A stretch of DNA of 64,000 nucleotides from CAVTWY01 sp963738575 (GCA_963738575.1 CAVTWY010000004.1:434001-498000); one strand, 5' to 3'; shown: positions 9,509 through 17,952, counted from the stretch's first letter. Program-made: numbers and translations. The notes: generated from the sequence alone by a model not told the origin.

Positions 9509-10483
9509 TCAGCTCGATTGTTTGGGCAGGTTCAGGCTTTTGAGGATCGGAACCCACCGATCAAACTCGGTGCGAATGAAACGCGCCATCTCCTCGGCGG
9601 TGCCGCCCTTGGGCTCCATGCCCACGCCGCGCGCCTTTTCGATGAACTCGGGGTCGATCAGCACCTGGTTGACGTCGCGGTTGAGTTGGTCGATCTTGGC
9701 TTTGGGTGTGGCCGAAGGCACCGACAAGGAGTACCACAGTGTGGCCTCGACGTCGAAGCCCTGCTCTTTAAAAGTGGGCGCATCAGGAACCTGCGGCAAT
9801 CGGCGCGCGTCCATCACGCCCAGCACGCGCATCTTGCCGGCTCGGATGTGTTGCAAAGGGCCGGTAATCGACGTGCCGTGGATGTCGATGTTGCCTCCCA
9901 GCAGGGCTTGCAGGCCGGGCGCGTCACCACCAAAGGGCACGTGCGTGGTCGAAAAGCCCTGGCCAATCTCGAAGGCCAGCGGCGCGAGGTTGGTGAGGAT
10001 GCCCGCCCCCGGCGAGCCGCGGTTGATCTTGCCCGGGTTGGCTTTGGCGTACGCCACCATCTCTTTGATGTTGGTGTAAGGCAAATCCATGCGGCCAACG
10101 ATGATGGCGGGCTGGTAGGCAATCTGCGACACCGGGGCAAAGTCGGTTTGCGGGTCGTAAGGCAACTTGTCGAACATCACCGTGTTGTTGGCCAGCACGC
10201 TCAGCGACGACAGCAAGATGGTCATGCCATCGGGCTGCGAGCGCGCCACGTGGCTGGCGGCGATGATGCCGCTGGCGCCGGGGCGGTTTTCGACGATGTA
10301 CTGTTGGGTTCCGCGTTTGTTCAACTCGGCTGCGAGCATGCGCACGTAGACATCGGTGCCGCCGCCGGCCGGGAACGGCACGACGAAGCGCGCGGTCTGT
10401 TGGGCGACTGCGGGCGTTGCGCCCAATGCAAGCCCGAGGGCAGAGATGGCAGCAAAAGCCGCAAGGACAATACGTCGGGTCAT
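9509..10483 (-). CDS. Bug-family (TctC-like) tripartite tricarboxylate transporter substrate-binding protein
   Basis: A 324-residue periplasmic binding protein with an N-terminal signal peptide (MTRRIVLAAFAAISALGLAL, cleavage near AVAQQ). The typical Bug motifs follow: FVVPFPAGGGTDVYVR, IVENRPGASG, the LSSLSVLANN and PYDPQTDFAPVSQI segments, and AKANPGKINRGSPGAG. It would bind a carboxylate or a related acid. No TctA/TctB membrane genes are nearby, so it is one of the orphan Bug receptors common in Burkholderiales. The start at 10483 is chosen over an upstream in-frame codon because of AAGGA seven to ten bases before it and because it starts the signal peptide. It converges on the monooxygenase. 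Confidence 0.92.
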   Translation of the reverse strand: MTRRIVLAAFAAISALGLALGATPAVAQQTARFVVPFPAGGGTDVYVRMLAAELNKRGTQQYIVENRPGASGIIAASHVARSQPDGMTILLSSLSVLANNTVMFDKLPYDPQTDFAPVSQIAYQPAIIVGRMDLPYTNIKEMVAYAKANPGKINRGSPGAGILTNLAPLAFEIGQGFSTTHVPFGGDAPGLQALLGGNIDIHGTSITGPLQHIRAGKMRVLGVMDARRLPQVPDAPTFKEQGFDVEATLWYSLSVPSATPKAKIDQLNRDVNQVLIDPEFIEKARGVGMEPKGGTAEEMARFIRTEFDRWVPILKSLNLPKQSS

Positions 10484-10581
10484 CGGAGAGTTCCTTTTCC
10501 AGAAGCGCTCATTTGGCGCAGACCACATAACACTCATTCACAACGGTGCGGCCTACGCGCGCCACAACCGAGGAACAAGTG

Positions 10582-11694
10582 ATGGATTTTGGCATCTTTA
10601 TGCTCATGCAGCAGCGCAATCGTCACAAGGGTTCGCATCAGATCCTGCTCGATGCCGTGGAGCAGACCCGGGTGGTCGACCAAGCTGGTTTTGGGGGCGC
10701 TTGGTTTGCCGAGCACCACTTCAGCAACTACGGCTTGTGCTCATCACCATTGGTGATGGTGGCTCATGTGGCCGCACACACCAAGCGCATCCGTCTGGGC
10801 AGTGGCGTGGTGGTGGCGCCGCTGTACACACCCTCGCGTTTGATTGCGGACGTGGCGATGGTCGACCAGCTCAGCGGTGGGCGGTTGAACGTGGGCATCG
10901 GGTCGGGCTACCAAGCCTTCGAGTTTGAACGCTTCGGCGTCACGCTTGACTCCGCCAAACAGCGCACCTTTGAGATGATGGACATGCTTGAACAAGGCCT
11001 CATGCAGCCCAAGTTCAGCTACGAGGGCGAGTACTACCGCCAACCGCCGAGCGCCATCAGCCAGCGCGCCGTGCAGCAACCGATGCCGCCGCTTTGGGTC
11101 ACCAGCATCGACCCCGAAATGATGGCCCGCGCGATCCGTGCGGGGCACCATGTGTTCGTGAGTGGTGGCGACGGTGGCTTGGACAAGCTGCGCGAAACCC
11201 GCGCCCTGATCGACCGTGTGGCCGTCAGCGAGGGCTGCGACCCAGCACAGGTGAAAGTGGGGCTGCTGCGCGCCGCCTACGCAAGCGATAACTCCAGTGA
11301 GGTGGCGCATTACCTGGACTGTGCGCGGTACCAACGCCGCGTGGCGATGAACATGAAGCGGCGTACGGCGCAAATCGCCGATGACTACCAGGTGGCTGAA
11401 ACGGCCTTCCACGGTGAGCCCACGCTCGAGGCGATGGCAGCCTTGTTGCCCGTGGGGCCCACGCAGCAAGTGATCGAGCGCGTCGTGGCCGAAATCCGCG
11501 CGCTGCGTCCGGTGCACTATTGCTTCCAAACGCAAATGGGCGACTTTGACCAAACCGCCATGTTGCGCCAGCTGGAGCGATGGGGAAACGTCATCATGCC
11601 GGCCGTGCAACGTGAGTTGGCCAACGACATGCCTTACACGCCGTCACCATCAACCTCACCATCGGCGATGTCGCTGATTCGCCAAAGCGTGTGA
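10582..11694 (+). CDS. LLM-class flavin-dependent oxidoreductase (luciferase-like)
   Basis: A 370-residue bacterial-luciferase-like monooxygenase that uses reduced FMN or F420-like flavin supplied by a partner. It begins MDFGIFMLMQQRNRHKGSHQ; WFAEHHFSNYGLCSSPLVM at about 45-63 and RIRLGSGVVVAPLYTPSRL at about 75-93 are standard family segments, as is LSGGRLNVGIGSGYQAFEFE. The ATG at 10582 is chosen because GAGGAAC precedes it; the longer frame to 10546 has no such signal. It is divergent from the Bug gene, with a 98-base gap that should hold both promoters. It may supply a second oxygenation step for the cluster, which is inference. Confidence 0.9.
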   Translation: MDFGIFMLMQQRNRHKGSHQILLDAVEQTRVVDQAGFGGAWFAEHHFSNYGLCSSPLVMVAHVAAHTKRIRLGSGVVVAPLYTPSRLIADVAMVDQLSGGRLNVGIGSGYQAFEFERFGVTLDSAKQRTFEMMDMLEQGLMQPKFSYEGEYYRQPPSAISQRAVQQPMPPLWVTSIDPEMMARAIRAGHHVFVSGGDGGLDKLRETRALIDRVAVSEGCDPAQVKVGLLRAAYASDNSSEVAHYLDCARYQRRVAMNMKRRTAQIADDYQVAETAFHGEPTLEAMAALLPVGPTQQVIERVVAEIRALRPVHYCFQTQMGDFDQTAMLRQLERWGNVIMPAVQRELANDMPYTPSPSTSPSAMSLIRQSV

Positions 11695-11773
11695 ACACGG
11701 CGCCGTGGACGTCTGCAAAGCGTGGGTGGAGAGCCTTTAATATGCTCCACTTGGAAGATGCTAAGATGGTGAC

Positions 11774-12202
11774 ATGCCAGCCCGAAGTGCCAATCGCTCC
11801 ACTGTTGCGTCGTCTGGCGACGACAAGGTTTCCGTCAACGTCGGCTGCATCGATCTGGGTCAGATTGATTTGCTGGTGCAAGAGGGGTTTTATGCCAACC
11901 GCACCGACCTGATTCGCACCGCCATTCGCAACCAGCTCGCCAAACACGAAGCGGTGGTGCAACGCACTGTCGAGCGCAAGATGTTGACGCTGGGTATCCA
12001 CCACCTGTCGGTGGCCGATCTCGAAGCCGCCAAAGCGGCGGGGCAACGGCTGCAGATTCGCGTGCTGGGCTTGGCCACCATCGCTCGCGATGTGACGCCT
12101 CAACTTGCGCTCGAAACCATCGAATCCATCACCGTGCTCGGCGTTTTGAATGCGTCGCCAGCCCTGCGTGCTGCGCTTGCGTCACGCCTGCGCGCTGCCT
12201 AA
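11774..12202 (+). CDS. CopG-like ribbon-helix-helix transcriptional regulator
   Basis: A 142-residue protein with a ribbon-helix-helix signature in its first half: a strand VSVNVGCIDLGQIDLLVQEG, then FYANRTDLIRTAIRNQLAKH, which is the usual R-x-D-x-I-R-x-A-I-R helix pattern. The second half (LGIHHLSVADLEAAKAAGQ, VLGLATIARDVTPQLALETI) matches the long CopG-family regulators that sit before PHB-depolymerase genes in Burkholderiales. It ends 25 bases before the esterase gene, suggesting an operon and local regulation. The N-terminal 15-20 residues are poorly conserved, so a slightly later start is possible. Confidence 0.8.
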   Translation: MPARSANRSTVASSGDDKVSVNVGCIDLGQIDLLVQEGFYANRTDLIRTAIRNQLAKHEAVVQRTVERKMLTLGIHHLSVADLEAAKAAGQRLQIRVLGLATIARDVTPQLALETIESITVLGVLNASPALRAALASRLRAA

Positions 12203-12227
12203 ACCCAACGAGAGATTGCCCCAAACG

Positions 12228-13382
12228 ATGAAGCTTCAGTCTTTCTGGCGAGACCGCTGGATGCCTGCCATGAAGGCCGCTTTCGAGTTGACGCGCGCCG
12301 GGCGAAGGGTCGACGCCGAACTGCCTGCCCAGCGCTTCGAGCGCAGTCCAATGGGTCCGCAGCGCAACCGTCCGACGCACGAGGAATGCATCGACGTGCC
12401 GAGCAGTGAGGTGCCCCAAGCACCCGAGGGAAGGCCGACGGCGAGCTCGTCGCTGCAAGAAGACGACAGCTTTACAGATCATGCTTTCGAACACGACGGC
12501 ACCGCGACCAGAAATTACAAGTTGTACGTGCCAGCGCGTGTCGATGAAGCGTACGCGCAAGCGCCCATGGCATTGATCGTGATGCTGCACGGTTGCACCC
12601 AAAACCCTGACGACTTTGCCACCGGCACGGCGATGAATGCCGTTGCAAAGCGCCATGGTTTCGTGGTTTTGTACCCCGAACAGTCACGACGCGCCAACCC
12701 GCAACGCTGTTGGAACTGGTTCTTCAAACAGCATCAACAGAGGGACGCAGGCGAGCCAGGGTTGATCGCAGCCATGACGCGACACATCGTTCAAACCCAC
12801 AACCTCGACGCGCGCCGTGTCTACGTGGCTGGCCTATCTGCAGGTGGAGCGATGGCGGCCATTCTGGGTGGCACCTACCCCGACGTCTACGCGGCCATCG
12901 GCGTGCACTCGGGATTGCCGGCAGGCGCTGCCGACGGTGTGCCGTCGGCTCTGCAGGCGATGAAAGTGGGGTCGACGCCGCGCGTGCTTCACCCGCCCTC
13001 CGCAACTGAGACGAAGGTTGCGGTGCCCACGATCGTGTTTCATGGTGACGCTGACGCCGTCGTGAACCCTGTCAATGGCGCAAACATCATTCCCGCGACT
13101 GACAGCCCAACGTTGCAGCGCATCACCGACCGGCCATCGAGTCCGGGCCAGCGAAGCAGCACCCGCTTGCGCTGGGTCGATGCGCTGGGTCGATGCGCTG
13201 GGCCGCGTGCAGCACGAACATTGGCTGGTGCATGGCGGTGGACACGCCTGGTTCGGTGGCCATGCTGGCGGTTCTTACACCGACGTGCAGGGCCCAGACG
13301 CAAGCGCGGCCATGGTCAACTTTTTCTTGGCGCATCGATTGAACTGACTTCGAGCGCCTGGCCTGCGTCAAGAATCAGTTGA
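12228..13382 (+). pseudogene. PHB depolymerase family esterase, frameshifted by a 13-bp duplication
   Basis: An alpha/beta-hydrolase of the extracellular PHB-depolymerase/LpqC-like esterase family. The nucleophile elbow GLSAGGAM has Ser at residue 204 and HGDADAVVNP has the catalytic Asp near 276. After residue 318 the open frame loses family similarity and runs to 13382. The correct C-terminus, including GRVQHEHWLVHGGGHAW with the catalytic His, is in the +1 frame and stops at 13347. The cause is visible: 13170-13182 is repeated exactly at 13183-13195, adding 13 bases. Removing one copy restores a continuous 368-residue protein ending HRLN. The start ATG at 12228 has only weak GAGA upstream. 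It is inactive as read unless the duplication is a sequencing artefact or phase-variable. Confidence 0.88.
13170..13195. repeat. 13-bp perfect tandem duplication
   Basis: Two back-to-back copies of CGCTGGGTCGATG occupy 13170-13182 and 13183-13195. A third partial copy (CGCTGGG) follows at 13196-13202, which gives a natural slippage template. The unit length is not a multiple of three and breaks the esterase reading frame. Confidence 0.95.
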
Positions 13383-13403
13383 CAAAGTAAGCAATCACTG
13401 TCG

Positions 13404-13728
13404 CTAGAGCGATTTTGCCTTGGCGTTCTGGCGCAGCCACTGCGCAAAGCTTGCCTCGTTCATCTGGCCCGCCGCAACACCCAACATGGTGATCACGCAG
13501 TCGGCATCACTGGCTCCCAAGTCAAAACCATTCAGCACCAGGAAGAGCTCGACAGCCACCAGGGACGTGCGCTTGTTTCCGTCGACGAACGGATGGTTGC
13601 GGGCGCGCCCATGCCGATTCAAACAGGCCAGCATCGCGGATGCCCGCTGCGCCGCCATGCTCGGCCAGTTGCTCCTCGTGCACTGAAAGCAGCACGGCTG
13701 GGTCGATCCAGACCCAACCCCTGCTCAC
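13404..13728 (-). pseudogene. Doc/Fic-type death-on-curing toxin, frameshifted by an internal deletion
   Basis: Two adjoining minus-strand frames together form a Doc-family toxin. The first (13728 downward) gives WIDPAVLLSVHEEQLAEHGG and GIRDAGLFESAWARPQ. The second contains the Fic/Doc active site RNHPFVDGNKRTS followed by ELFLVLNGFDLGASDADCV and a normal C-terminus. In family members about 20 residues separate ARPQ and ARNHPF; here they nearly coincide, at overlapping GCGCGCCCGC-type sequence around 13605-13615. So roughly 50 bases were lost, shifting the frame. Intact toxins would phosphorylate or AMPylate a translation factor. Its ATG overlaps the antitoxin stop (13725-13728). The toxin is almost certainly inactive. 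Confidence 0.85.
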
Positions 13729-13949
13729 TTGGCAAGCTCCCGCAACGCTTGCCTGCGCTTCTTCATCGCGCTGCGAGCGGCGGTCATCTGGGTTTCAAAG
13801 CTGGCGTCGTAGGGCGTGAGTGTGATTCCACCGGCCGCATCGGTGACAAAAACCGTGTCCCCCTTCTCCAACTTCATGCGCGCCAACATCTCCTTGGGCA
13901 GGATCACGCCGACGGAGTTTCCGATTTGGGTGAGCTTCAGGGTGGTCAT
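13725..13949 (-). CDS. AbrB/MazE-family antitoxin
   Basis: A 74-residue SpoVT/AbrB-fold DNA-binding antitoxin. It starts TTLKLTQIGNSVGVILPKEM and continues LARMKLEKGDTVFVTDAAGG, the classical swapped-hairpin barrel signature. The C-terminal tail (FETQMTAARSAMKKRRQAL) would wrap a toxin. Its stop overlaps the start of the broken doc gene by four bases, the usual antitoxin-first layout. It appears intact although its toxin is not, so it may now act only as a DNA-binding protein. Confidence 0.88.
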   Translation of the reverse strand: MTTLKLTQIGNSVGVILPKEMLARMKLEKGDTVFVTDAAGGITLTPYDASFETQMTAARSAMKKRRQALRELAK

Positions 13950-13960
13950 CGCATGTGCTG

Positions 13961-13985
13961 CATAGTTATAACGTACGTAATAATA
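13961..13985 (-). promoter_or_regulatory. Candidate promoter/operator of the AbrB-Doc module
   Basis: An AT-rich patch just upstream of the antitoxin in otherwise GC-rich DNA. It contains a perfect 8-bp palindrome ACGTACGT at 13971-13978, and on the minus strand a -10-like TATAAC at 13965-13970. No good -35 is seen. Autoregulation by the antitoxin is inferred from the family. Confidence 0.35.
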
Positions 13986-14125
13986 TCGGGAGAGTTGCCA
14001 TGCCGCAAGCTGAGGGCGCCTCGCGAACGATCACCGTGACTTTTGCACGCCCAGGCGCCTAACCTCATCGAAGCGTAGCGTTTGGAAACGGACACGCCCC
14101 GATGCCGTGCCGTAGATTGGGCGGC

Positions 14126-16669
14126 ATGACGCAAACACCCAAACGCCCCTTGCCCGTTTCCCGCCGCCTGTGGCTGCTGCAAGCCAGTGCCATGACCGTG
14201 ATGGCGGGATGTGGTGGTACCGACACCACCCCCGCACCCGCAGCACCCGTGGCAGCGGGACCCAACCCGGCTCCTGCCCCTACGCCTGCGCCTGCGCCTG
14301 CCCCAACACCCAACCCCACGCCAGGTCCAGCACCAACGCCGTCGCAACCACCCGCACCCATCAACGCCACCGGCGTGCCCCACCGCGTGGTGATCGAAGA
14401 CCATCGCAACAGCGCCCAGCCCGTCGACGTGGGCGCCATCACGCTCACCAATTTTTTGGGCACCGACGCCTTTGCCCACTCCGCCCTCAAAGCGCAGAGC
14501 TCGGGCTGGCAAGAGTTTGGCCGTGCGGCAGCTGCGCCGGTGTTTGAAGGCATTGAATTTGATGCCTGGCGCTACACGCCCAACGCCGACGGCATCTACG
14601 CCCAAGCCGAAGCCCACCGCGTGTTGGTATTGATGCGCGCCACCGATTTGGCACGCAACCTTTTTGGCGACCCGCGTGGCAAGCGTACCTACGCACCCGC
14701 TTTCAAAGTGCGTGTCGAAAACGCCGCCGGCCAAGTGTTGGCCTTGGTGCAAATGCGAGACGGCCTGCCCTTGAACGACGCGTCGCTTCCGCAAGACCCA
14801 CGCTTCTTGGGCAGCGAGGCCAACGCCGATTTGGCCAAAGTGATGCGCCGCCACGTTTGTGTGGGCATGGCCCTGCCCATTTACCTGGGTGGCACACCGC
14901 TCACGTCACTGGCCACACGCAACCACCTGCCGCGCGCCAAGGTAGGTGAACTGGCCATGCCCGGTTGGGCCGGCAAATCACGCAGTGCCGTCAATGGCGC
15001 CGAGATGTTGATCGTTGCCAGCGGCAACACCGGTGGCAATGGCAACGCACACCCCTACGTCATGCCGCGCTGGGCGCTGTCACGTCAAGCCATGCTGGCG
15101 CTGGGCAGCAACTTGTCCACGCAGGACCCCCACTTGGTGACAGGCAACGGCATCCGCGTTTGGGAATCAGCCTTGGGCTACGGCTGGGATTACGAGCCTG
15201 GCAATTACGGCGGCATCACCAACCGCGGTGGGCCCGGTGGTATTCGGGGTGACCGCGCTTCGGTGCCGCCAGAGTTTTTGCAGATGTTTTTGCGCGAGCC
15301 CGATGGCGCACGCGCTCACGATGGCGCCAAACATCAAGACTTGGCCATGGCCTTTGTCAAAAACACGTGGAACTACGGGACCTACCGCCACAGTGGCACG
15401 GCTTCACTCAAACCGATTGACGCGTTGTCCTACCCTTTCACCGCACCCATACTTGGCACGGGCAGCAACCCATCACCGTTGTTGGCCGCCGCGTACTACA
15501 ACCGTGGCAACACCACGTTTGAAAACCTGACCGAAACACCCAACGGGGTCTGGACCCTCGACAGCTACGGCGAAAACGACGGCAGCCAGTGGGCCGACAG
15601 CGTGAACCCGCTGGACAACCGCCACCCCACCGCAGGCTGGAACCCGGACTCAGAGCATTCCAACCGCTTGACAGGGTGTTTTGCCGCCTGGATGTATGCC
15701 GACCCGCTGTACGCACGCATGCAGGCATTTTTGGTGGCCGAGAACGCGATGGAGTACCCCGCCATCCACGAAGGTGTCGGACCCGACAGCTACTACCCCT
15801 TTGGTTTTGGCTACTCCAGCGCCGATGAGTATCCGGCGTTTACGCGTTCGACGGTGCTGCGCTTTTCTAACTTGCTGGCCGCGTGGGCCAGCGCCAGCGA
15901 CAACGGTCCGTTTCCTCGTGCGCAATGCGAAGGCCGCCTGCGTGCCATGGCACTGCACATCCAGCGCCAGTACCGCGACACCATGCCTGCCGACGACAAC
16001 ACGCCCGAACGCCTGGGATGGCATCGCTTTGGCACCAAGGTGAGTTTTGATGCGACCTTGGGGTGGTGCATGAACTTTCCGATTTACACGCAATACGTGG
16101 CGGAGTTCTTGTTGATGTCGCGTGCCTTCGGTTTGACGCAGGTGCTGTTGAACGAGGGCACCACCGCCGAACGCAGCGCCTGTCAATATTTGGTTGAGCA
16201 ATGGACACTGCACATCAGCCAAGTGGAGCAATGGATGGTGCGCTGCCCTTGGCGTGTGGCGGCCGACGGCTCGGGCCAACTGCTGCTGCCGATGCGCTCA
16301 ATCGCCCAAGGTGCTTTGCAGGGCTCTGTCGCCACCATCCCCACCACCTGGGACGCCATCGCGGGTTCTGCCGGCCCCAACCCACGCAGCGACGGCGCTT
16401 GGCATGTGGGTGTCAACGACCAACGCAACAGCGACGCCAACTACATGCGAGAAATGAGCTTGAAGATTGCCTATGTGTCAGCCGAGTACTTGCGCCCCAA
16501 CAGCGACCCCTTACGCGCTTCGCATCTGGCCGCGTTGCGCACGCGCGTGCTGGCCATCGACGCTTACGCCCAGGCTCGCACCAACAACCCACGGGAGCGC
16601 AACGGCTTGGCGGCGTTTAACACGCTACTGCACGCGTGGCCGCAAGCGGTGCCCGCGTTGGACGCGTGA
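14126..16669 (+). CDS. Large putative lipoprotein of unknown function with Pro/Ala-rich linker
   Basis: An 847-residue exported protein that I do not recognise. The N-terminus has SRRLWLLQASAMTVMAGCGG: a twin-arginine-like SRRLWLL, a hydrophobic stretch and a lipobox-like AGC with Cys29, suggesting Tat or Sec export and lipidation. Residues about 33-80 are a linker made of PAPAPT-type repeats. The rest is a soluble domain of about 760 residues rich in Trp, Tyr and Asn (for example NTWNYGTYRHSG, GVWTLDSYGENDGSQWADS, VGPDSYYPFGFGYSSADEYPAF). The aromatic-rich helical C-terminal half resembles carbohydrate-active helical barrels in style only. An alternative start at 14102 would bury the signal. 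Neighbours give no functional clue. Confidence 0.75.
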   Translation: MTQTPKRPLPVSRRLWLLQASAMTVMAGCGGTDTTPAPAAPVAAGPNPAPAPTPAPAPAPTPNPTPGPAPTPSQPPAPINATGVPHRVVIEDHRNSAQPVDVGAITLTNFLGTDAFAHSALKAQSSGWQEFGRAAAAPVFEGIEFDAWRYTPNADGIYAQAEAHRVLVLMRATDLARNLFGDPRGKRTYAPAFKVRVENAAGQVLALVQMRDGLPLNDASLPQDPRFLGSEANADLAKVMRRHVCVGMALPIYLGGTPLTSLATRNHLPRAKVGELAMPGWAGKSRSAVNGAEMLIVASGNTGGNGNAHPYVMPRWALSRQAMLALGSNLSTQDPHLVTGNGIRVWESALGYGWDYEPGNYGGITNRGGPGGIRGDRASVPPEFLQMFLREPDGARAHDGAKHQDLAMAFVKNTWNYGTYRHSGTASLKPIDALSYPFTAPILGTGSNPSPLLAAAYYNRGNTTFENLTETPNGVWTLDSYGENDGSQWADSVNPLDNRHPTAGWNPDSEHSNRLTGCFAAWMYADPLYARMQAFLVAENAMEYPAIHEGVGPDSYYPFGFGYSSADEYPAFTRSTVLRFSNLLAAWASASDNGPFPRAQCEGRLRAMALHIQRQYRDTMPADDNTPERLGWHRFGTKVSFDATLGWCMNFPIYTQYVAEFLLMSRAFGLTQVLLNEGTTAERSACQYLVEQWTLHISQVEQWMVRCPWRVAADGSGQLLLPMRSIAQGALQGSVATIPTTWDAIAGSAGPNPRSDGAWHVGVNDQRNSDANYMREMSLKIAYVSAEYLRPNSDPLRASHLAALRTRVLAIDAYAQARTNNPRERNGLAAFNTLLHAWPQAVPALDA

Positions 16670-16714
16670 AAACACGCAGCAATGGCCCCGCCAGCCGGTT
16701 CTATGCAGGCCAAT

Positions 16715-16750
16715 TGATGCGTGATGTTTGATGCATGATATTGAGCATCA
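16715..16750 (+). promoter_or_regulatory. Candidate operator upstream of vapBC (first module)
   Basis: TGATGCGTGATG at 16715-16726 is followed 14 bases on by the related TGATGCATGATA (16729-16740). The second copy forms an inverted repeat with GCATCA at 16745-16750. The antitoxin ATG is at 16768. The same TGATGCGTGATG 12-mer occurs at the start of the second vapBC module (18191-18202), supporting a shared RHH operator. Confidence 0.5.
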
Positions 16751-16767
16751 CCTGGCAAGGACTACGC

Positions 16768-17001
16768 ATGCGCACCACACTTGCAATCGACGATGACGTT
16801 CTTGCCGCAGCAAAGCATCTGGCCGAGCGGGATCAACGAACGATTGGCCAAGTCATCTCTACGCTCGCAAGGCAGGGTTTGACCCGCTCAACGCGGTCCT
16901 CGCGCGCGGCGCGAAACGGCATACCGCTGCTACCCATCAATCAAGGTGCTTTGCCTGTGACGATGGAGCTGGTCAATCAGCTCCGCGACGAACTGCCGTG
17001 A
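16768..17001 (+). CDS. VapB-type ribbon-helix-helix antitoxin
   Basis: A 77-residue antitoxin. MRTTLAIDDDVLAAAKHLAE then RDQRTIGQVISTLARQGL is the RHH DNA-binding fold, and the tail after residue 42 (GIPLLPINQGALPVTMELVN) would inhibit the toxin. The ATG at 16768 is chosen because AAGGA (16757-16761) lies six bases before it; the longer frame from 16735 has no such site. It overlaps the toxin start by four bases. Confidence 0.88.
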   Translation: MRTTLAIDDDVLAAAKHLAERDQRTIGQVISTLARQGLTRSTRSSRAARNGIPLLPINQGALPVTMELVNQLRDELP

Positions 17002-17429
17002 CTGCGTTCGTGTTCGACGTGAATGTGCAAATCGCACTGGTGGATCCATCGCACGTTCAGCACGAGGATGTGCATCGTTGGTTTGGTCGCGCAGGAAAGA
17101 AGTCATTTGCGACCTGCCCCATCACTGAGAACAGTCTGCTGCGGATCGTTGGCCATCCGAAGTACCCCAACTCGCCGGGCACGCCAAGCACAGTGGTGGG
17201 TGCTTTGGCTGCAATCCGGGCCCTTCCTGGCCATGTGTTCTGGCCTGACAGCATCAGCGTGGCCGACAGCGAATTCATTGACGCGTCACTGCTGTCCAGC
17301 CACGCGCGCGTGACAGACAGCTATTTGTTGGCGCTTGCGCGCGCCAACAAGGGTCGGCTTGCCACGCTGGACCACCGGCTGGCAACCGACGCAGTGTCCG
17401 AAGGTGCGGCGGCCCTTACGCGCATCTGA
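16998..17429 (+). CDS. VapC-type PIN-domain ribonuclease toxin
   Basis: A 143-residue PIN-domain toxin that would cleave RNA, typically tRNA or rRNA, when freed from its antitoxin. The four acidic metal ligands are in place: D7 (FVFDVNVQIAL), E44 (PITENSLLRIV), D107 (VTDSYLLALA) and D125 (LATLDHRLA). The start is GTG at 16998, inside a GTGA overlap with the antitoxin stop. It belongs to the class with a FDVNVxIAL start and FWPDSIS segment. It appears intact. Confidence 0.9.
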   Translation: MTAFVFDVNVQIALVDPSHVQHEDVHRWFGRAGKKSFATCPITENSLLRIVGHPKYPNSPGTPSTVVGALAAIRALPGHVFWPDSISVADSEFIDASLLSSHARVTDSYLLALARANKGRLATLDHRLATDAVSEGAAALTRI

Positions 17430-17517
17430 CGATGTTGGCCTCGTCGCTTGGCACCGTCGCTTCGCCTGGATCGTTCTCCCGAACGTCACAGCCGCTGTTC
17501 CGCTAGGGCCTGCTGCG

Positions 17518-17952
17518 TCAGACCAGTGGATCTCGCACGTCCAAGAAACTGAACTTTCGGAAGTCACGGTCGTGTGTGTAGAGCGTGACGATGCCGTGCT
17601 GGCTGAGGACAGCGGCCAGGTGTGCGTCGGGCACCAGGTTGCCGCGCGCGGGGACGTCTTTCGTGATGCCTTCGTAGACGCGAATGTGGTCTGCCTCTTC
17701 ACCAATGGCTCGGCAATGTGGCAGTGAAAGCAAAGCTTGAACGTTGTTGAGCGCCTGAGACGGCGTGAGTGGTCGCGAAAAGATGGCTGGATGCGTGGCC
17801 ATGCGCAAATAGCTCATGACCGTCAACCAAGCAAGGCAAAAAACCTCGCGTTCTTCAGCACACTCGTTTAGAAATCGGGATGCCTTGGCATGCAGGGGGC
17901 TTGTCTCGTCAGACGCATACAAAAGGATGTTGACGTCGATGCCGTAGCTCAT
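17518..17952 (-). CDS. VapC-like PIN-domain protein, one catalytic acid replaced
   Basis: A 144-residue PIN-domain toxin homologue encoded after its antitoxin with an ATGA overlap at 17949-17952. D6 (YGIDVNILLYASD), D109 (VPDAHLAAVL) and D128/D130 (YTHDRDF) are conserved. The position normally held by Glu in the W-x-x-x-Y-E-F-L-R pattern reads AWLTVMSYLRMATHP, with Ser47 where Glu is expected. Family members need this acid for metal binding, so activity may be reduced or lost. It converges with the first VapC across a gap of 88 bases. Confidence 0.85.
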   Translation of the reverse strand: MSYGIDVNILLYASDETSPLHAKASRFLNECAEEREVFCLAWLTVMSYLRMATHPAIFSRPLTPSQALNNVQALLSLPHCRAIGEEADHIRVYEGITKDVPARGNLVPDAHLAAVLSQHGIVTLYTHDRDFRKFSFLDVRDPLV

